Shown in pieces: positions 28,477 to 37,272 of a stretch of DNA of 64,000 nt. The position numbers and the translations under genes are program-made. The stretch's first letter is position 1. The number at the start of each line of letters is the position of its first letter. Origin of the DNA: CAZEGV01 sp964511645 (GTDB lineage: Bacteria > Bacteroidota > Bacteroidia > Cytophagales > JAAEPT01); contig CAZEGV010000004.1 of the NCBI GenBank assembly GCA_964511645.1, positions 3,570-67,569 of the forward strand. The letters are read 5' to 3'. Below the pieces are notes generated by a model, which saw only the letters and a list, made by a program, of their open reading frames with translations, was not told the DNA's origin and made no database searches.

Positions 28477-30369
28477 TTATTCTTTAACCGTCAAATCATC
28501 CCCCTCTCTAAGCACCAAGCCTTGGTCAATCAGCAAACGCAACTCCTCTATTGCTTCTTTTCCCAAAACTCGCTTAATTCCTTGTAGATTTTCTCCTAGA
28601 CGAACTACTTCTAGTACTTTTAACTTTAAACCACTTGGTTTGGTGTCTCTATTCATACACTGGTCACAAATACCACAGTCAGCCAATTGATAATCTCCAA
28701 AATATTCTCCAAAAAATACTGAACGACATTTATCAGATAAATTAAGGTATTTCCTGAACGAAACTAAACGATGATTTGCCTGCTTTTTAAGCCATTTAAG
28801 CTTTTCTCTATCTATTCTTATGACTTGGGCATCTGCTCTAGCTTGCAAAAAGACAATCCCAGACCCTTCCAGCTTGGGTATATATTTTATCGCACCATTT
28901 TCCACCAATTTCCTAAGAGTCATAATTGTTTTGGCATGAGACCAACCCAGTTGATTGGCTAGGTTATAATCGTCTACCTTTACAAAGTGTGTCAAAATCT
29001 CCCCCCCATAAAACCTCATTAAGACTTTAAAAAAAGCTTCATAACTTTCATTAGACACTTGCAATTTATAAATAGCTGTATTGTCTATCACTACTTTTAG
29101 CTTTGAACTATCTTCACTAGAGTTTTGGTAACTGAGGTAATTATTACGCTCCAAAATCTTTAAAGCATGATAAGCCTCCATAGTAGGAAGTTTGTATTTT
29201 TCACAAAAAACCTCTATCCCGAAAGGAAGTTTTTCCTGTGGATGGCTGCCTACTGCTAGGTTATAATAATTACCTATAGCATGATAAACCCTTTTTATAA
29301 AATCAACATCAGGATATTGTTTATCAATCAAAGCCGACTGTGTGACTAAATCTTGGTCGTCATAAATCAATAATGCGAAAGCCTTTTGCTCATCCCTCCC
29401 AGCACGACCTGCCTCTTGGTAATAATTCTCAAGGCTATCTCTCACTCCCCAATGCACAACCAAACGCACATTAGCTTTGTCAATACCCATACCAAATGCA
29501 CTTGTACAAACGATAACGGGCACTTCTCCGCTTAACCATTGTTGCTGATGCTTGTTGCGTTGCTCAATGCTCAACCCTGCATGGTACTCTTGTGCTCTAA
29601 TGCCTTTCTTTACCAAAAACTGAGTGATATTGACTGTCTCTTTACGAGTGTTGACATAAACGATAGAGCTGTACTGACCAAATCGCTTAAATACATCTGA
29701 TAACTTAGTGTATTTGTCAGCTTCTTTCCGAACTGAAAAAGAGAGATTTTCTCTTATAAATGGTGTTTTAAAAATTTGAGTTTTTGTAAACCCTAATACA
29801 ATTTGTATATCTTCTACCACCTTGGGGGTAGCTGTTGCCGTTAGTGCTATGCAAGGTTTGTTTGGACAAAACTCTTTTCTAAAATCTACAACACGAAGGT
29901 ATGATGGTCTAAAATCATGCCCCCACATCGAGATACAATGTGCTTCATCCACAACAAGAATTGAGATAGAAACATACTTGATTCTATCCAAAAAAGATTT
30001 GCTACTTAAACGTTCTGGAGAAACGTATAATATTTTATTTAATCCCGAAGATACCCTAGTCCAAATCGACTCTTGCTCATCATAAGACTGACCTGCATAC
30101 AGGCAACTAGCATCTATACCTTTCTCTTTAAGGTTCAGTACTTGATCTTTCATTAAAGCCACTAAAGGAGATACCACAAGCGTAATACCCTCTAGCATCA
30201 ACGCAGGTAGCTGAAAGCACACTGACTTACCTGCACCAGTAGGCATCAAAGTAAGCACTTCTCCTCCATCCAGTACCGCTTGTATCACTTCCGCCTGCAT
30301 AGGACGAAAATCATCATAAACCCAATATTTCTTCAAAACCTCATGCACAAGCGAAATATACAAAACCAT
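28477..30369 (-). CDS. recQ: ATP-dependent DNA helicase RecQ family
   Basis: A 3'-5' helicase for recombination and repair. Walker A is PTGAGKS (43-49). DEAHCISMWGHDFRPSY (DExH and the aromatic-rich loop), TATATP, GMGIDKANVR and QEAGRAGRDEQ follow in order. The zinc module CRSVFFGEYFGDYQ...CGICDQC is intact. The protein ends soon after the winged-helix region and shows no clear HRDC domain, so it is a short RecQ form. The first in-frame start is a TTG five codons earlier; the ATG at 30369 is chosen. Another RecQ may exist elsewhere. Confidence 0.92.
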   Translation of the reverse strand: MVLYISLVHEVLKKYWVYDDFRPMQAEVIQAVLDGGEVLTLMPTGAGKSVCFQLPALMLEGITLVVSPLVALMKDQVLNLKEKGIDASCLYAGQSYDEQESIWTRVSSGLNKILYVSPERLSSKSFLDRIKYVSISILVVDEAHCISMWGHDFRPSYLRVVDFRKEFCPNKPCIALTATATPKVVEDIQIVLGFTKTQIFKTPFIRENLSFSVRKEADKYTKLSDVFKRFGQYSSIVYVNTRKETVNITQFLVKKGIRAQEYHAGLSIEQRNKHQQQWLSGEVPVIVCTSAFGMGIDKANVRLVVHWGVRDSLENYYQEAGRAGRDEQKAFALLIYDDQDLVTQSALIDKQYPDVDFIKRVYHAIGNYYNLAVGSHPQEKLPFGIEVFCEKYKLPTMEAYHALKILERNNYLSYQNSSEDSSKLKVVIDNTAIYKLQVSNESYEAFFKVLMRFYGGEILTHFVKVDDYNLANQLGWSHAKTIMTLRKLVENGAIKYIPKLEGSGIVFLQARADAQVIRIDREKLKWLKKQANHRLVSFRKYLNLSDKCRSVFFGEYFGDYQLADCGICDQCMNRDTKPSGLKLKVLEVVRLGENLQGIKRVLGKEAIEELRLLIDQGLVLREGDDLTVKE

Positions 30370-30465
30370 TTGCCTTGAAATCAAAAAAAGAAAATCATTT
30401 TACCCTAAAACCATAGAATAGTTTTGGACGTTAAGTAACTTGCACGCAATTAGGACAAAAAAAGA

Positions 30466-31776
30466 ATGGCGGATAAGGTTGTAATATGGAGTTTTGAGAA
30501 GGCATTTACGTATCGTACATGTATGCACCAAATATATTTTATCAAAACAGCACTCAAGCACTCAAGAAGAGCCAAGATATGGATTGGCTTAGTTTTATTA
30601 TTCAAAATCCCTTACTACACCATTAGTCGGCTATTTGGTAACCAACGATTTTTCAACTCTTATTTCAAATCCTTCCGAAACCTTAACGTAGAAGAATTTG
30701 AAACCTACATCAAAGAAGAATTAAGTGGCTACTTTACACACCACCTCAACGAATTTGTATACCCTAAAATAGAAGAGTACAAATCCTTAGGCTACAAACA
30801 ATACATTATTGGCTCATCACCAGAAATACTACTCAAGCACATAGTCAGCAGATTAGAGCTTGATGGGTATATAGGGTCAATTTTAGAGCAAAAAAAAGGG
30901 CGATTTACTAGAAAAACGACACAACGCATCGTAAGTAAATCAGAAAAAAAGAAAGCTTTTCAAAACTTACTAGAGAAGTATAAAATTAATTCACACAACA
31001 CAGAAATCATTGCTTACGGTTCTAAAAACACTGATAGCCCACTACTCAAACTTGCCAATAAATCCTATATAGTAAACCCTCAGTGTAAACTAAAACGAAA
31101 AGCAAAAAAAGAAACCTGGGAAATTATCAAAGAAAAAACTATTCCTTACCCCTACCCTAAAATCATTACTTTTAACTTCTACCTAATATTAAAAATGTGG
31201 TTGCGTAGCACCAAAGGGATTTATAACATCCCTGCCAAAGGTCCCGTCTTACTCATTGCTAATCACAGTAGCTATCTCGATCATTACACTATTGGCACAC
31301 TCTCTGCTTTTTTCTTAAAAAGACGTGTACATTTTGCCGCCAAAAAAGAACATTTTATCAAAAACTGGGAAAATAAATTTCACCGTTATTTTGGTGCAAT
31401 TCCCATTGATCGGGCGGCATTTCGACCATCTAGCGTTAAGAATATGATGGAAGTTTTTGATGATCAAAACATTTTACTTATCTACCCAGAAGGCACAAGA
31501 AGTCCTGACGGAAAAATGAAAACATTTAAAAAAGGTTTTTTATTTCTACAACAAAAAGCAAAAGTTCCTATTGTACCCGTGTACATTCATAATGCACACG
31601 AACTGCTACCAAAAGGAAAAATAGTACCTAGATTTGGCAAAGATATAGAAGTAATCATAGGTGAGCAAATCTCTTATGAAGACTATCAACTTAATAGCGA
31701 GAACGAAGATCAACTCATGGAAATGTTTAAACAAAAAGTTGCAGAACTTGAACAAAAAACATTAAAAAACAATTAG
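30466..31776 (+). CDS. HAD-like (degenerate) plus PlsC acyltransferase fusion
   Basis: A two-domain protein. Residues 1-210 follow the HAD-IB phosphoserine-phosphatase-like fold, but motif I, normally DxDxT, reads WSFEKAFT (8-15), and motif IV, normally GDSxxD, reads AYGSKNTD, so the nucleophile and a metal ligand are missing; motif II GSSPE and the Lys-rich region are kept. Residues ~235-436 are an LPLAT acyltransferase with NHSSYLDH (H267, D272) and YPEGTRSPDGK. It probably acylates a lysophospholipid. The HAD part may be regulatory or structural. The gene is separated by 96 nt from the divergent recQ and is followed by repeat D. Confidence 0.85.
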   Translation: MADKVVIWSFEKAFTYRTCMHQIYFIKTALKHSRRAKIWIGLVLLFKIPYYTISRLFGNQRFFNSYFKSFRNLNVEEFETYIKEELSGYFTHHLNEFVYPKIEEYKSLGYKQYIIGSSPEILLKHIVSRLELDGYIGSILEQKKGRFTRKTTQRIVSKSEKKKAFQNLLEKYKINSHNTEIIAYGSKNTDSPLLKLANKSYIVNPQCKLKRKAKKETWEIIKEKTIPYPYPKIITFNFYLILKMWLRSTKGIYNIPAKGPVLLIANHSSYLDHYTIGTLSAFFLKRRVHFAAKKEHFIKNWENKFHRYFGAIPIDRAAFRPSSVKNMMEVFDDQNILLIYPEGTRSPDGKMKTFKKGFLFLQQKAKVPIVPVYIHNAHELLPKGKIVPRFGKDIEVIIGEQISYEDYQLNSENEDQLMEMFKQKVAELEQKTLKNN

Positions 31777-31877
31777 GGCGTTCCCACATTCGCCAAAAAA
31801 GCTCATGTGGTCGGGCTATTCGTTTCCAATCTTCCCGATGAAAAATCGGAAAGGATTTCCACTACTATCCCTTACGC
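31776..31877 (+). repeat. Dispersed intergenic repeat, copy D
   Basis: The tidiest copy: GGGCG begins inside the stop codon region of the upstream gene. A first stem is CCACAT...ATGTGG around the loop TTCGCCAAAAAAGCTC, then TCGGGCT, then the stem AATCTTCCCGAT / ATCGGAAAGGATT, and the end CCACTACTATCCCTTACGC. It lies between convergent genes. Confidence 0.85.
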
Positions 31878-31895
31878 AACCAATGAAATAACCAT

Positions 31896-32507
31896 TTAGA
31901 AAGCATTAATATTTGAAAAAACATAATATAAATCCCTCGCAATCTCTATGCTCCTTTCTTTATATTTTTCTTTTTGTAGCGAAGTACCATCAAACACTTT
32001 AGGATCTTCAAAGATAAATAATATTTTTTGTTCCGACCCTCTCACTATTGGGCAACCATTATCAGCCCCAGAACAAGTCATCACTGCCCCAAACCCTGAT
32101 TGAGGATTAAACTCATCATCATACTTTTTAGAAAAACCAATAACAGAAGGTTCATTATCTGTATATTTAATACTATACACAGGATTCCCTTCTTCCGACA
32201 ACTTCTTAATATGAAACCCTGTATCATTTAAAACCTCTACTACCATTGGGTATACCTCAGTAGCTTCCGTACCTCCAGAGTAGCAATGCACACTATTGAT
32301 ATCGAAATAATAAGCCATCACCTGTGCCCATATTTGAGACAAATGACTCCGCCTAGAATTATGTGTACAAATAAAATTAAGACGGATAATTTCTTTTTTA
32401 TCCACCTTAATTTGAATATAATCAATCAGTACTTGTAATACAACTTTCCTATCAATAGATAAAGTTCCTATATTAATCGTTTTCTGAATCTTTTTAAACA
32501 TCTTCAT
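31896..32507 (-). CDS. Low-molecular-weight phosphatase / arsenate reductase-like protein
   Basis: A member of the LMW protein-tyrosine-phosphatase / thioredoxin-linked ArsC fold. The phosphate loop CTHNSRRS (C-X5-R-S) is at about 46-53, and the later segment AVMTCSGADNGCPIVRG carries two further Cys residues that could serve in arsenate reduction. An N-terminal extension of about 40 residues precedes the fold. It is the last gene of an arsR-DUF6428-this gene operon. Arsenate reduction is the best guess from context, not proven; a protein phosphatase is the alternative. Confidence 0.8.
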   Translation of the reverse strand: MKMFKKIQKTINIGTLSIDRKVVLQVLIDYIQIKVDKKEIIRLNFICTHNSRRSHLSQIWAQVMAYYFDINSVHCYSGGTEATEVYPMVVEVLNDTGFHIKKLSEEGNPVYSIKYTDNEPSVIGFSKKYDDEFNPQSGFGAVMTCSGADNGCPIVRGSEQKILFIFEDPKVFDGTSLQKEKYKERSIEIARDLYYVFSNINAF

Positions 32508-32512
32508 TTATA

Positions 32513-32953
32513 TTAACAGCAACCTCCACCTGGTGTACAAGAAGTTTCCTCTTCTGCTTCAGGCACACCGCAATTATCTTTTGCTAAACAATCTGTTTGT
32601 TTTGTAGTAAGAATAAAATTTTCTCCATCAAAATCCAACCCAAATTTACCGATAGTTTCAGCTTGATACTCTACTTCAATTTCTGAATCCGAAATACCCA
32701 GTACACGCTCTGATAATTCTATGATTTTTAATAATTTTTCTGGGTGCAAACGATGATCGTAGTCATTAGCATTCCAAAGCTGAAAATTAACAACCTCCTC
32801 CGTTCTTACTACTCCACCACAGTCTATAAAATGCTTTGAAACTTTCCCTATTTCCGTCACATGAAAATGACTTGGCACTAAATCTCCATTCGGTAATTGA
32901 AATGCTATTTCACTTAAATTTTCTAACTGTTTTTTTACTTCTGATAATTTCAT
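32513..32953 (-). CDS. DUF6428-family protein with Cys-rich tail
   Basis: A 146-residue cytoplasmic protein found in Bacteroidota arsenic operons; the function is unknown. It contains PSHFHVTEIG and a conserved NANDYDHRLHPEKLLKI stretch. The C-terminus is Cys-rich (CLAKDNCGVPEAE then TSCTPGGGCC), which suggests As(III) or metal binding. It lies 18 nt after arsR and five nt before the ArsC-like gene. Confidence 0.75.
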   Translation of the reverse strand: MKLSEVKKQLENLSEIAFQLPNGDLVPSHFHVTEIGKVSKHFIDCGGVVRTEEVVNFQLWNANDYDHRLHPEKLLKIIELSERVLGISDSEIEVEYQAETIGKFGLDFDGENFILTTKQTDCLAKDNCGVPEAEEETSCTPGGGCC

Positions 32954-32971
32954 TTTTATGTAATTTAATAT

Positions 32972-33301
32972 TTAACAACATTTTTGTTTCGCAAGTATCA
33001 TTTCAGAAATATCACCAATCATAAGTTCTACTTGTTTCCACTTATCTTGATTGATACAATAACAAATATTTTTCCCTTCTATCGCCCCTTTTATCAATCC
33101 TACACGCTTTAGTTCTGATAAATGCCTAGAGATAGTAGGCTGAGCCAATGGTAATTCCTCTACAATATCATTACAAATACAAGACGATGTATTGGCTAAA
33201 TGTAGCACAATAGAAAGCCTTGCAGGATGACCTACCGCTTTTAATATCTCTGCCATTTCGGTGATTTTAATAGAAAAACCATCTGTTTTTGTTATTCCCA
33301 T
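32972..33301 (-). CDS. arsR: ArsR-family metalloregulator
   Basis: A 109-residue winged-helix repressor. The DNA-binding region is QPTISRHLSELKRVGLI, and ahead of it TSSCICNDIVEELP carries the CxC of the As(III)/Sb(III) sensor type. A vicinal Cys pair ends the protein (KQKCC). It is the first gene of the operon and probably autorepresses it from the palindrome at its start. Arsenic is the likely signal by motif; Cd or Zn sensing is less likely. Confidence 0.9.
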   Translation of the reverse strand: MGITKTDGFSIKITEMAEILKAVGHPARLSIVLHLANTSSCICNDIVEELPLAQPTISRHLSELKRVGLIKGAIEGKNICYCINQDKWKQVELMIGDISEMILAKQKCC

Positions 33302-33320
33302 ATTGCAATATTAGAATATG
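33299..33320 (-). promoter_or_regulatory. Candidate ArsR operator
   Basis: The perfect palindrome ATATTGCAATAT (33300-33311) overlaps the arsR start codon. A wider inverted repeat CATATT ... AATATG spans 33299-33320. Autoregulatory ArsR sites are commonly AT-rich dyads at the first gene; binding is inferred. Confidence 0.5.
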
Positions 33321-33399
33321 TTTTTGACATTTGAAAGAAGATGAACAGTTTTATAAAAAAAATATCTATATTTATATATATACATCAACATTATTTAAT

Positions 33400-34365
33400 A
33401 TGAGAACGTTTTTATACCCTCTTTTAATTCTAATACTTGCTAGTTGCAGTCCTAAGGCACAAACTCAAACTGGTTTAATAAAATTGGATACCACTACTAT
33501 TAAAGAAAAAATAATAAATGAAAATTTATTCATTACACAGTGCGACACGCTAGACAAAAGGGATTTCATCATCTCTAGAAAAAGAAAAGATTTGTTCGTT
33601 TTTAAAGAAATGACTTTTTTGTACTGTAGTCCTTCACTTAATAATGAGGTAATAGACACCTTATATCTAAACGAAAAGACTAGGTCTTGGAGAGAGTTTA
33701 GTTTAACGACAACAGCGTATTGGAGCAAACCCGATTGGTACGAAGTGTATTTCAAAAATAAAAAAGGGTATTTATTTAGCAATGATTTAGCTAATTTACG
33801 ATTAAGAGCGAGTAATGTTCTTGTAAAAGAAAACCCAGAAGGTGTCGGGGGAGTGCTACTAAAAAGTGTAGATAGCACCCACCAGTTAATTGACACAATA
33901 AGACTCAGAAAGAGCCACGGATACGGTATACACCCATTAACTAACAACGGATTAAATTTTAGTAAAAATGTACTTAAGTATCGTACATATAGGGAAAGTT
34001 GTCCTGGGACAAGTTCTATAAGTTAGATTGCTGTAGATAAAAATGGTCAATTAAAAAACATCATTGGGTCGTATCTTGGGGAGGAGTCTTATTCAACTGT
34101 CTTTTTTCCCTTAAAATTTGGGGAAAAGATTTTCTTAGTAGAAGAGGCTGATATTAATGGCATTTTTAACCAGAACACTGGTGAGTTAAGGATTTTCCCT
34201 TACCCAAAAGGTATAAAAGTACCTATTGAAGAATTAATAGTTGTTGTTACGGTTGACTTAGAAGAAGTTGACGATGAAGATGGTGACTTTCGCTATAACG
34301 AAGTTAATAAACGTACCCAATATTATAGGTGGGATGGTGAGAAGGCAGTTGAGGTAAAATTTTAA
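33400..34365 (+). pseudogene. Lipoprotein gene interrupted by in-frame TAG
   Basis: The frame starts at 33400 with a lipoprotein signal (MRTFLYPLLILILASCSPKA, lipobox LASC). It stops at TAG 34024-34026 after 208 residues, but the same frame continues uninterrupted for 112 further codons to TAA at 34363-34365 (IAVDKNGQLKNIIGS ... EKAVEVKF). The two halves read as one mature protein with an SH3-like early part (MTFLYCSPSLNNEVIDTLYL). The family is not recognised. The cause could be a point mutation, a sequencing error or readthrough. An upstream extension to 33331 lacks any sense as a signal. Confidence 0.75.
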
Positions 34366-34374
34366 CATTAGTTA

Positions 34375-34468
34375 GGCTTAGGGATTGACGTGTAAATCCT
34401 TTTTTTTTAATCCTAAGTCAATAAAAAATAAAAAAAGATTGGGAACAGAAAGCCCGACCGTAGGGGAG
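34375..34468 (-). repeat. Dispersed intergenic repeat, copy E
   Basis: Minus-strand copy with core TCGGGCT, a loose AT-rich stem AATCTTTTTT / AAAAAAGGATT, and the end CACGTCAATCCCTAAGCC shared with copy B. It is the only copy that does not follow a stop codon in sense: it lies antisense, behind the interrupted lipoprotein gene. Confidence 0.78.
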
Positions 34469-34541
34469 AAATAGCCTCTTAAGTATAACGAAAGGTAAGC
34501 TCCTAATTATTGTTTTTTTATGATTATAATCAATAATAATT

Positions 34542-34549
34542 TATCTTTG
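34542..34549 (+). promoter_or_regulatory. Promoter -7 element for nagA
   Basis: TATCTTTG matches TAnnTTTG, 23 nt before the nagA ATG. No good TTTG is found at the usual distance upstream. Confidence 0.5.
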
Positions 34550-34572
34550 CAGTCACATCGTTAAAAGATATT

Positions 34573-35727
34573 ATGAAAAAATTATTCAAAAATGCTACAG
34601 TTCTCTCTGGAGAACATATTTTACCTCAACATTCGGTACTGGTAGATGGAGATAGAATTGTAAATGTGGCAGAAAAAATTAACGAGAGTGCAGACACCGA
34701 AGTAATTGACCTTGATGGAGATTACTTGATGCCTGGGTTTATCGATTTACAAATCAATGGTGGTGGTGGTTCTTTTTTTACTAAGGATTTGGATGAAAAT
34801 TCTTTAGAAACCATTTATAAATCTCATCTTAAGTGCGGAACTACAAGTTATTTACCCACTCTTATTTCTACTTCTATGGAGAATATCCAGACGGGAATAA
34901 AAGTAACAAAAAAAGCAATGGAAGAAGGTAAATACGGGGTTTTAGGTTTACATATAGAAGGTCCTTTTTTTAATCCGATTAAGAAAGGTGCTCATTTCGA
35001 AAAATTCATTCATAGCCCATCTGATGATGAAATTAATTTATTCACAAAAGACAGTGATACTATCAAATTAATGACTTTGGCACCAGAGGTAGTAAAGTCT
35101 GAGCAAATAGTTAAGCTGGTTCAGTCGGGTATAAAAGTATCTGCTGGTCATAGTAATGCTAGCTTTGATGAGGCGATAGAGGGATTTGCTGCGGGGATTA
35201 CAAAAGTAACTCATTTGTATAATGCGATGTCACAATTAAATAGCAGAAACCCTGGACTTGTAGGTGCTTATCTTAATTCTAATGATACTTGGGGGGCAAT
35301 TATTGTAGATGGGATTCATGTGGATTTGGCTTCGGTAAGGTTGGCTTATAGACTTAAGAAGGGACGTTTATTTTTAGTTTCTGACGCTTCTTTTATAGAG
35401 CACCCAGTAAACGAATTTGAATTTGATGGTTTCAAAATTCATTATGATAACGGGAATTATTATACTGACGATGATAAGTTGGCAGGTTCATCAATTAGTA
35501 TGCACGATGCTTTCAAAAAATGTGTGGATGAGGTAGGAATTTCTATTTTTGAAACAATGCAGATGAGTTCTACTTTCCCTGCTCGCTATTTAGGCATAGA
35601 AAATGAGTATGGACATATCAAAAAAGGTTATAAAGCTGATTTGGTAATTCTTGATAGATTTTTAGATATTAAAAAGGTAATAAAAAATGGGAAAGTCATA
35701 GAAAAAAAAGAGGCATGTCTAGTATAA
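34573..35727 (+). CDS. nagA: N-acetylglucosamine-6-phosphate deacetylase
   Basis: Removes acetate from GlcNAc-6-phosphate in amino-sugar use and cell-wall recycling. The amidohydrolase pattern is clear: PGFIDLQINGGGG near 57-69, the metal-binding Glu in GLHIEGPFFNP (about 127), KVSAGHSNASFDEA, THLYNAMSQLNSRNPGLVGA, and LVSDAS with the catalytic Asp near the end of the barrel. At 384 residues it is full length. nagB is not adjacent. Confidence 0.93.
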   Translation: MKKLFKNATVLSGEHILPQHSVLVDGDRIVNVAEKINESADTEVIDLDGDYLMPGFIDLQINGGGGSFFTKDLDENSLETIYKSHLKCGTTSYLPTLISTSMENIQTGIKVTKKAMEEGKYGVLGLHIEGPFFNPIKKGAHFEKFIHSPSDDEINLFTKDSDTIKLMTLAPEVVKSEQIVKLVQSGIKVSAGHSNASFDEAIEGFAAGITKVTHLYNAMSQLNSRNPGLVGAYLNSNDTWGAIIVDGIHVDLASVRLAYRLKKGRLFLVSDASFIEHPVNEFEFDGFKIHYDNGNYYTDDDKLAGSSISMHDAFKKCVDEVGISIFETMQMSSTFPARYLGIENEYGHIKKGYKADLVILDRFLDIKKVIKNGKVIEKKEACLV

Positions 35728-35742
35728 ATATAGATTAGCTGT

Positions 35743-35750
35743 TATATTTG
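35743..35750 (+). promoter_or_regulatory. Promoter -7 element for tRNA-Arg
   Basis: TATATTTG matches TAnnTTTG, ending 10 nt before the first base of the tRNA; no strong -33 is seen. Confidence 0.55.
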
Positions 35751-35760
35751 CATTCTTATT

Positions 35761-35834
35761 GGCCCCGTAGCTCAACTGAATAGAGCACTACATTACGGCT
35801 GTAGAGGTTTCAAGTTTGAATCTTGACGGGGTCA
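35761..35834 (+). tRNA. tRNA-Arg (anticodon ACG)
   Basis: The cloverleaf can be drawn by eye: acceptor GGCCCCG with CGGGGTC (one G-T pair), D-arm GCTC / GAGC, anticodon stem CTACA / TGTAG with loop TTACGGC (ACG), T-arm TCAAG / CTTGA with loop TTTGAAT, and discriminator A. No CCA is encoded. A-to-I editing of A34 by TadA would be expected so it can read CGU, CGC and CGA. Confidence 0.95.
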
Positions 35835-35836
35835 CT

Positions 35837-35872
35837 AAAAGCTCTTCAATTAATTTTGAAGAGCTTTTTTTA
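35837..35872 (+). terminator. Rho-independent terminator of tRNA-Arg
   Basis: The stem AAAAGCTCTTCAA / TTGAAGAGCTTTT has a short loop and a run of seven Ts, directly after the tRNA. Confidence 0.9.
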
Positions 35873-35960
35873 TACTCTAACTTCTTTTTAAATTACCTAC
35901 ACAGACGAGCTGGCATCATATTTGTTTAACTCTTTGCTTATCACCAACAAATAAGAGGCT

Positions 35961-36149
35961 ATGAGTTACACTTTTATCTTGATTCAAGAAGTAAATTGTT
36001 TTAGTGGTTACATCAGTGAAGTACCTCAGGTAAGTTTTAGAAATGAGTCTAAAACCAACCTAAAACAACAACTAAGAGGGAAATTAAAACAAATCATAGG
36101 GGATGAAATCCTAAATGCAAAAATCAAGACTATTGTAAAATTTCCTTGA
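35961..36149 (+). CDS. Small protein, faintly HicB-like
   Basis: A 62-residue frame starting SYTFILIQEVNCFSGYISEV, with beta-beta-alpha periodicity like the N-terminal fold of HicB antitoxins. It lacks the usual EALxNLxEA helix and no HicA toxin gene is adjacent. It ends two bases before the convergent acyl-CoA reductase gene. It could be a solitary fold, a decayed antitoxin or a chance frame. Confidence 0.4.
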   Translation: MSYTFILIQEVNCFSGYISEVPQVSFRNESKTNLKQQLRGKLKQIIGDEILNAKIKTIVKFP

Positions 36150-36150
36150 T

Positions 36151-37161
36151 TTACATTTTTTGAAGAAAGTCAATTATATCTACACCGTCTGCATAATCAC
36201 TAATTTTAGGCGATTGTGTTTGTCCCAAAAGTACAGACCCTTTTATACTTTTAATATTGCTTGCCACACATTGTAAAAATTCTTTTTGGTCTAAAACTTT
36301 CTTCTTCACCTCACCCAAGGTTTTGTACGTTTCATAAAACAATACTGAAAGAGGCGAATGCAATCCATCATCTTCTGTCACCATCAAAAAACCTGTGTCG
36401 AGATGCTCCCGCCCATTAATTAAATACACCGACTTGTGATAATTATAATTATTATCATATTTATGCTGGTAAATAACTCGGCTATAAGACTGTAATGAGT
36501 CTAGCATAAAAACAAAATCATAACCTTCTGGCACATATACCTTAGTTACATTTCGACAACCCAGACCATAATATCTAAAAATATCTTTACCTAATGCTTC
36601 TATTTCTTCTTTGGACTCATCTCCCGACAGAACTGCTACGGATGTTCTGCTTTTTCGTATCACGTTAGGCAGTTTACTAAAATACGTCTCAAAATATCTT
36701 GCTGTATTGTTGCTTCCTGTTGCAATTACTGCGTCTAGGTCATTCAGTACCAATTGCTCAACAAAATAAATTTTAAACTCACTTTCTATTTCTAACAAGT
36801 GATTGACCAAAAACTTAAGTAAAACTTCATCTTGTTGGCTCGGTTTTATATAAGCTTCACAACCACTCAATAAAACCATCAATAAATCATGAAATCCTAC
36901 TGCAGGAATATTTCCAGCCATTACAATTCCTATTTTTTTATCCAACGGAACCTTTAAGTCATATTGAGCCACAAAACTACTCATGTTGGATTCTTCTAAT
37001 AAAACCTTGATTCCTTCTATTGCGGCGAGCACACTTTCCTCGTCAAACCAAGCGTTATGAGCATGTGTAGCATGGATTAATTCTTCTAAATCATCTGGAT
37101 GAATATGATTCAAATATCTCCCTAGACCTGACAATGCACTGATTCTATTCTTTAAATCCAC
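36151..37161 (-). CDS. Acyl-CoA reductase (LuxC-like)
   Basis: An aldehyde-dehydrogenase-superfamily enzyme that reduces acyl-CoA or acyl-phosphate to the aldehyde. It has GIVMAGNIPAVGFHDLL as a Rossmann-like segment, AVIATGSNNTARYF, and the probable catalytic Cys in YYGLGCRNVTKVY. At 336 residues it is a short LuxC type that is common beside the ferredoxin gene in this phylum. The start is GTG at 37161. The physiological aldehyde is unknown. It is divergent from the ferredoxin gene. Confidence 0.85.
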   Translation of the reverse strand: MDLKNRISALSGLGRYLNHIHPDDLEELIHATHAHNAWFDEESVLAAIEGIKVLLEESNMSSFVAQYDLKVPLDKKIGIVMAGNIPAVGFHDLLMVLLSGCEAYIKPSQQDEVLLKFLVNHLLEIESEFKIYFVEQLVLNDLDAVIATGSNNTARYFETYFSKLPNVIRKSRTSVAVLSGDESKEEIEALGKDIFRYYGLGCRNVTKVYVPEGYDFVFMLDSLQSYSRVIYQHKYDNNYNYHKSVYLINGREHLDTGFLMVTEDDGLHSPLSVLFYETYKTLGEVKKKVLDQKEFLQCVASNIKSIKGSVLLGQTQSPKISDYADGVDIIDFLQKM

Positions 37162-37192
37162 CTTAAAATAAGTTTTATTACTTCAATAAATA

Positions 37193-37200
37193 CAAAACTA
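37193..37200 (-). promoter_or_regulatory. Possible -7 element for acyl-CoA reductase
   Basis: TAGTTTTG on the minus strand matches TAnnTTTG, 31 nt before the GTG. No good -33 element is seen. Confidence 0.4.
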
Positions 37201-37234
37201 ACATAATTTAGGTGTTTTTTTAGCTTTTAGTTAT

Positions 37235-37242
37235 TACCTTTG
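37235..37242 (+). promoter_or_regulatory. Promoter -7 element for the ferredoxin gene
   Basis: TACCTTTG matches TAnnTTTG; a T-rich GTTTTTTT lies about 20 nt upstream. It overlaps a possible upstream start at 37240, so the ATG at 37273 is the real start. Confidence 0.6.
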
Positions 37243-37272
37243 CACCAATATCAAAAAACACAGAATACCAGT

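Noticed and set aside
33465..33947. 160-codon open frame on the minus strand across the interrupted lipoprotein gene
   Set aside because: It is antisense to a frame with a clear lipoprotein signal, and its own translation shows no domain or plausible start context.
34024..34026. Pyrrolysine or recoded TAG
   Set aside because: Nothing in the window indicates recoding; TAG occurs as a normal stop elsewhere, for example at the end of mnmE.
35961..36149. HicAB toxin-antitoxin pair
   Set aside because: The HicB-like fit is faint and there is no HicA-like gene on either side.
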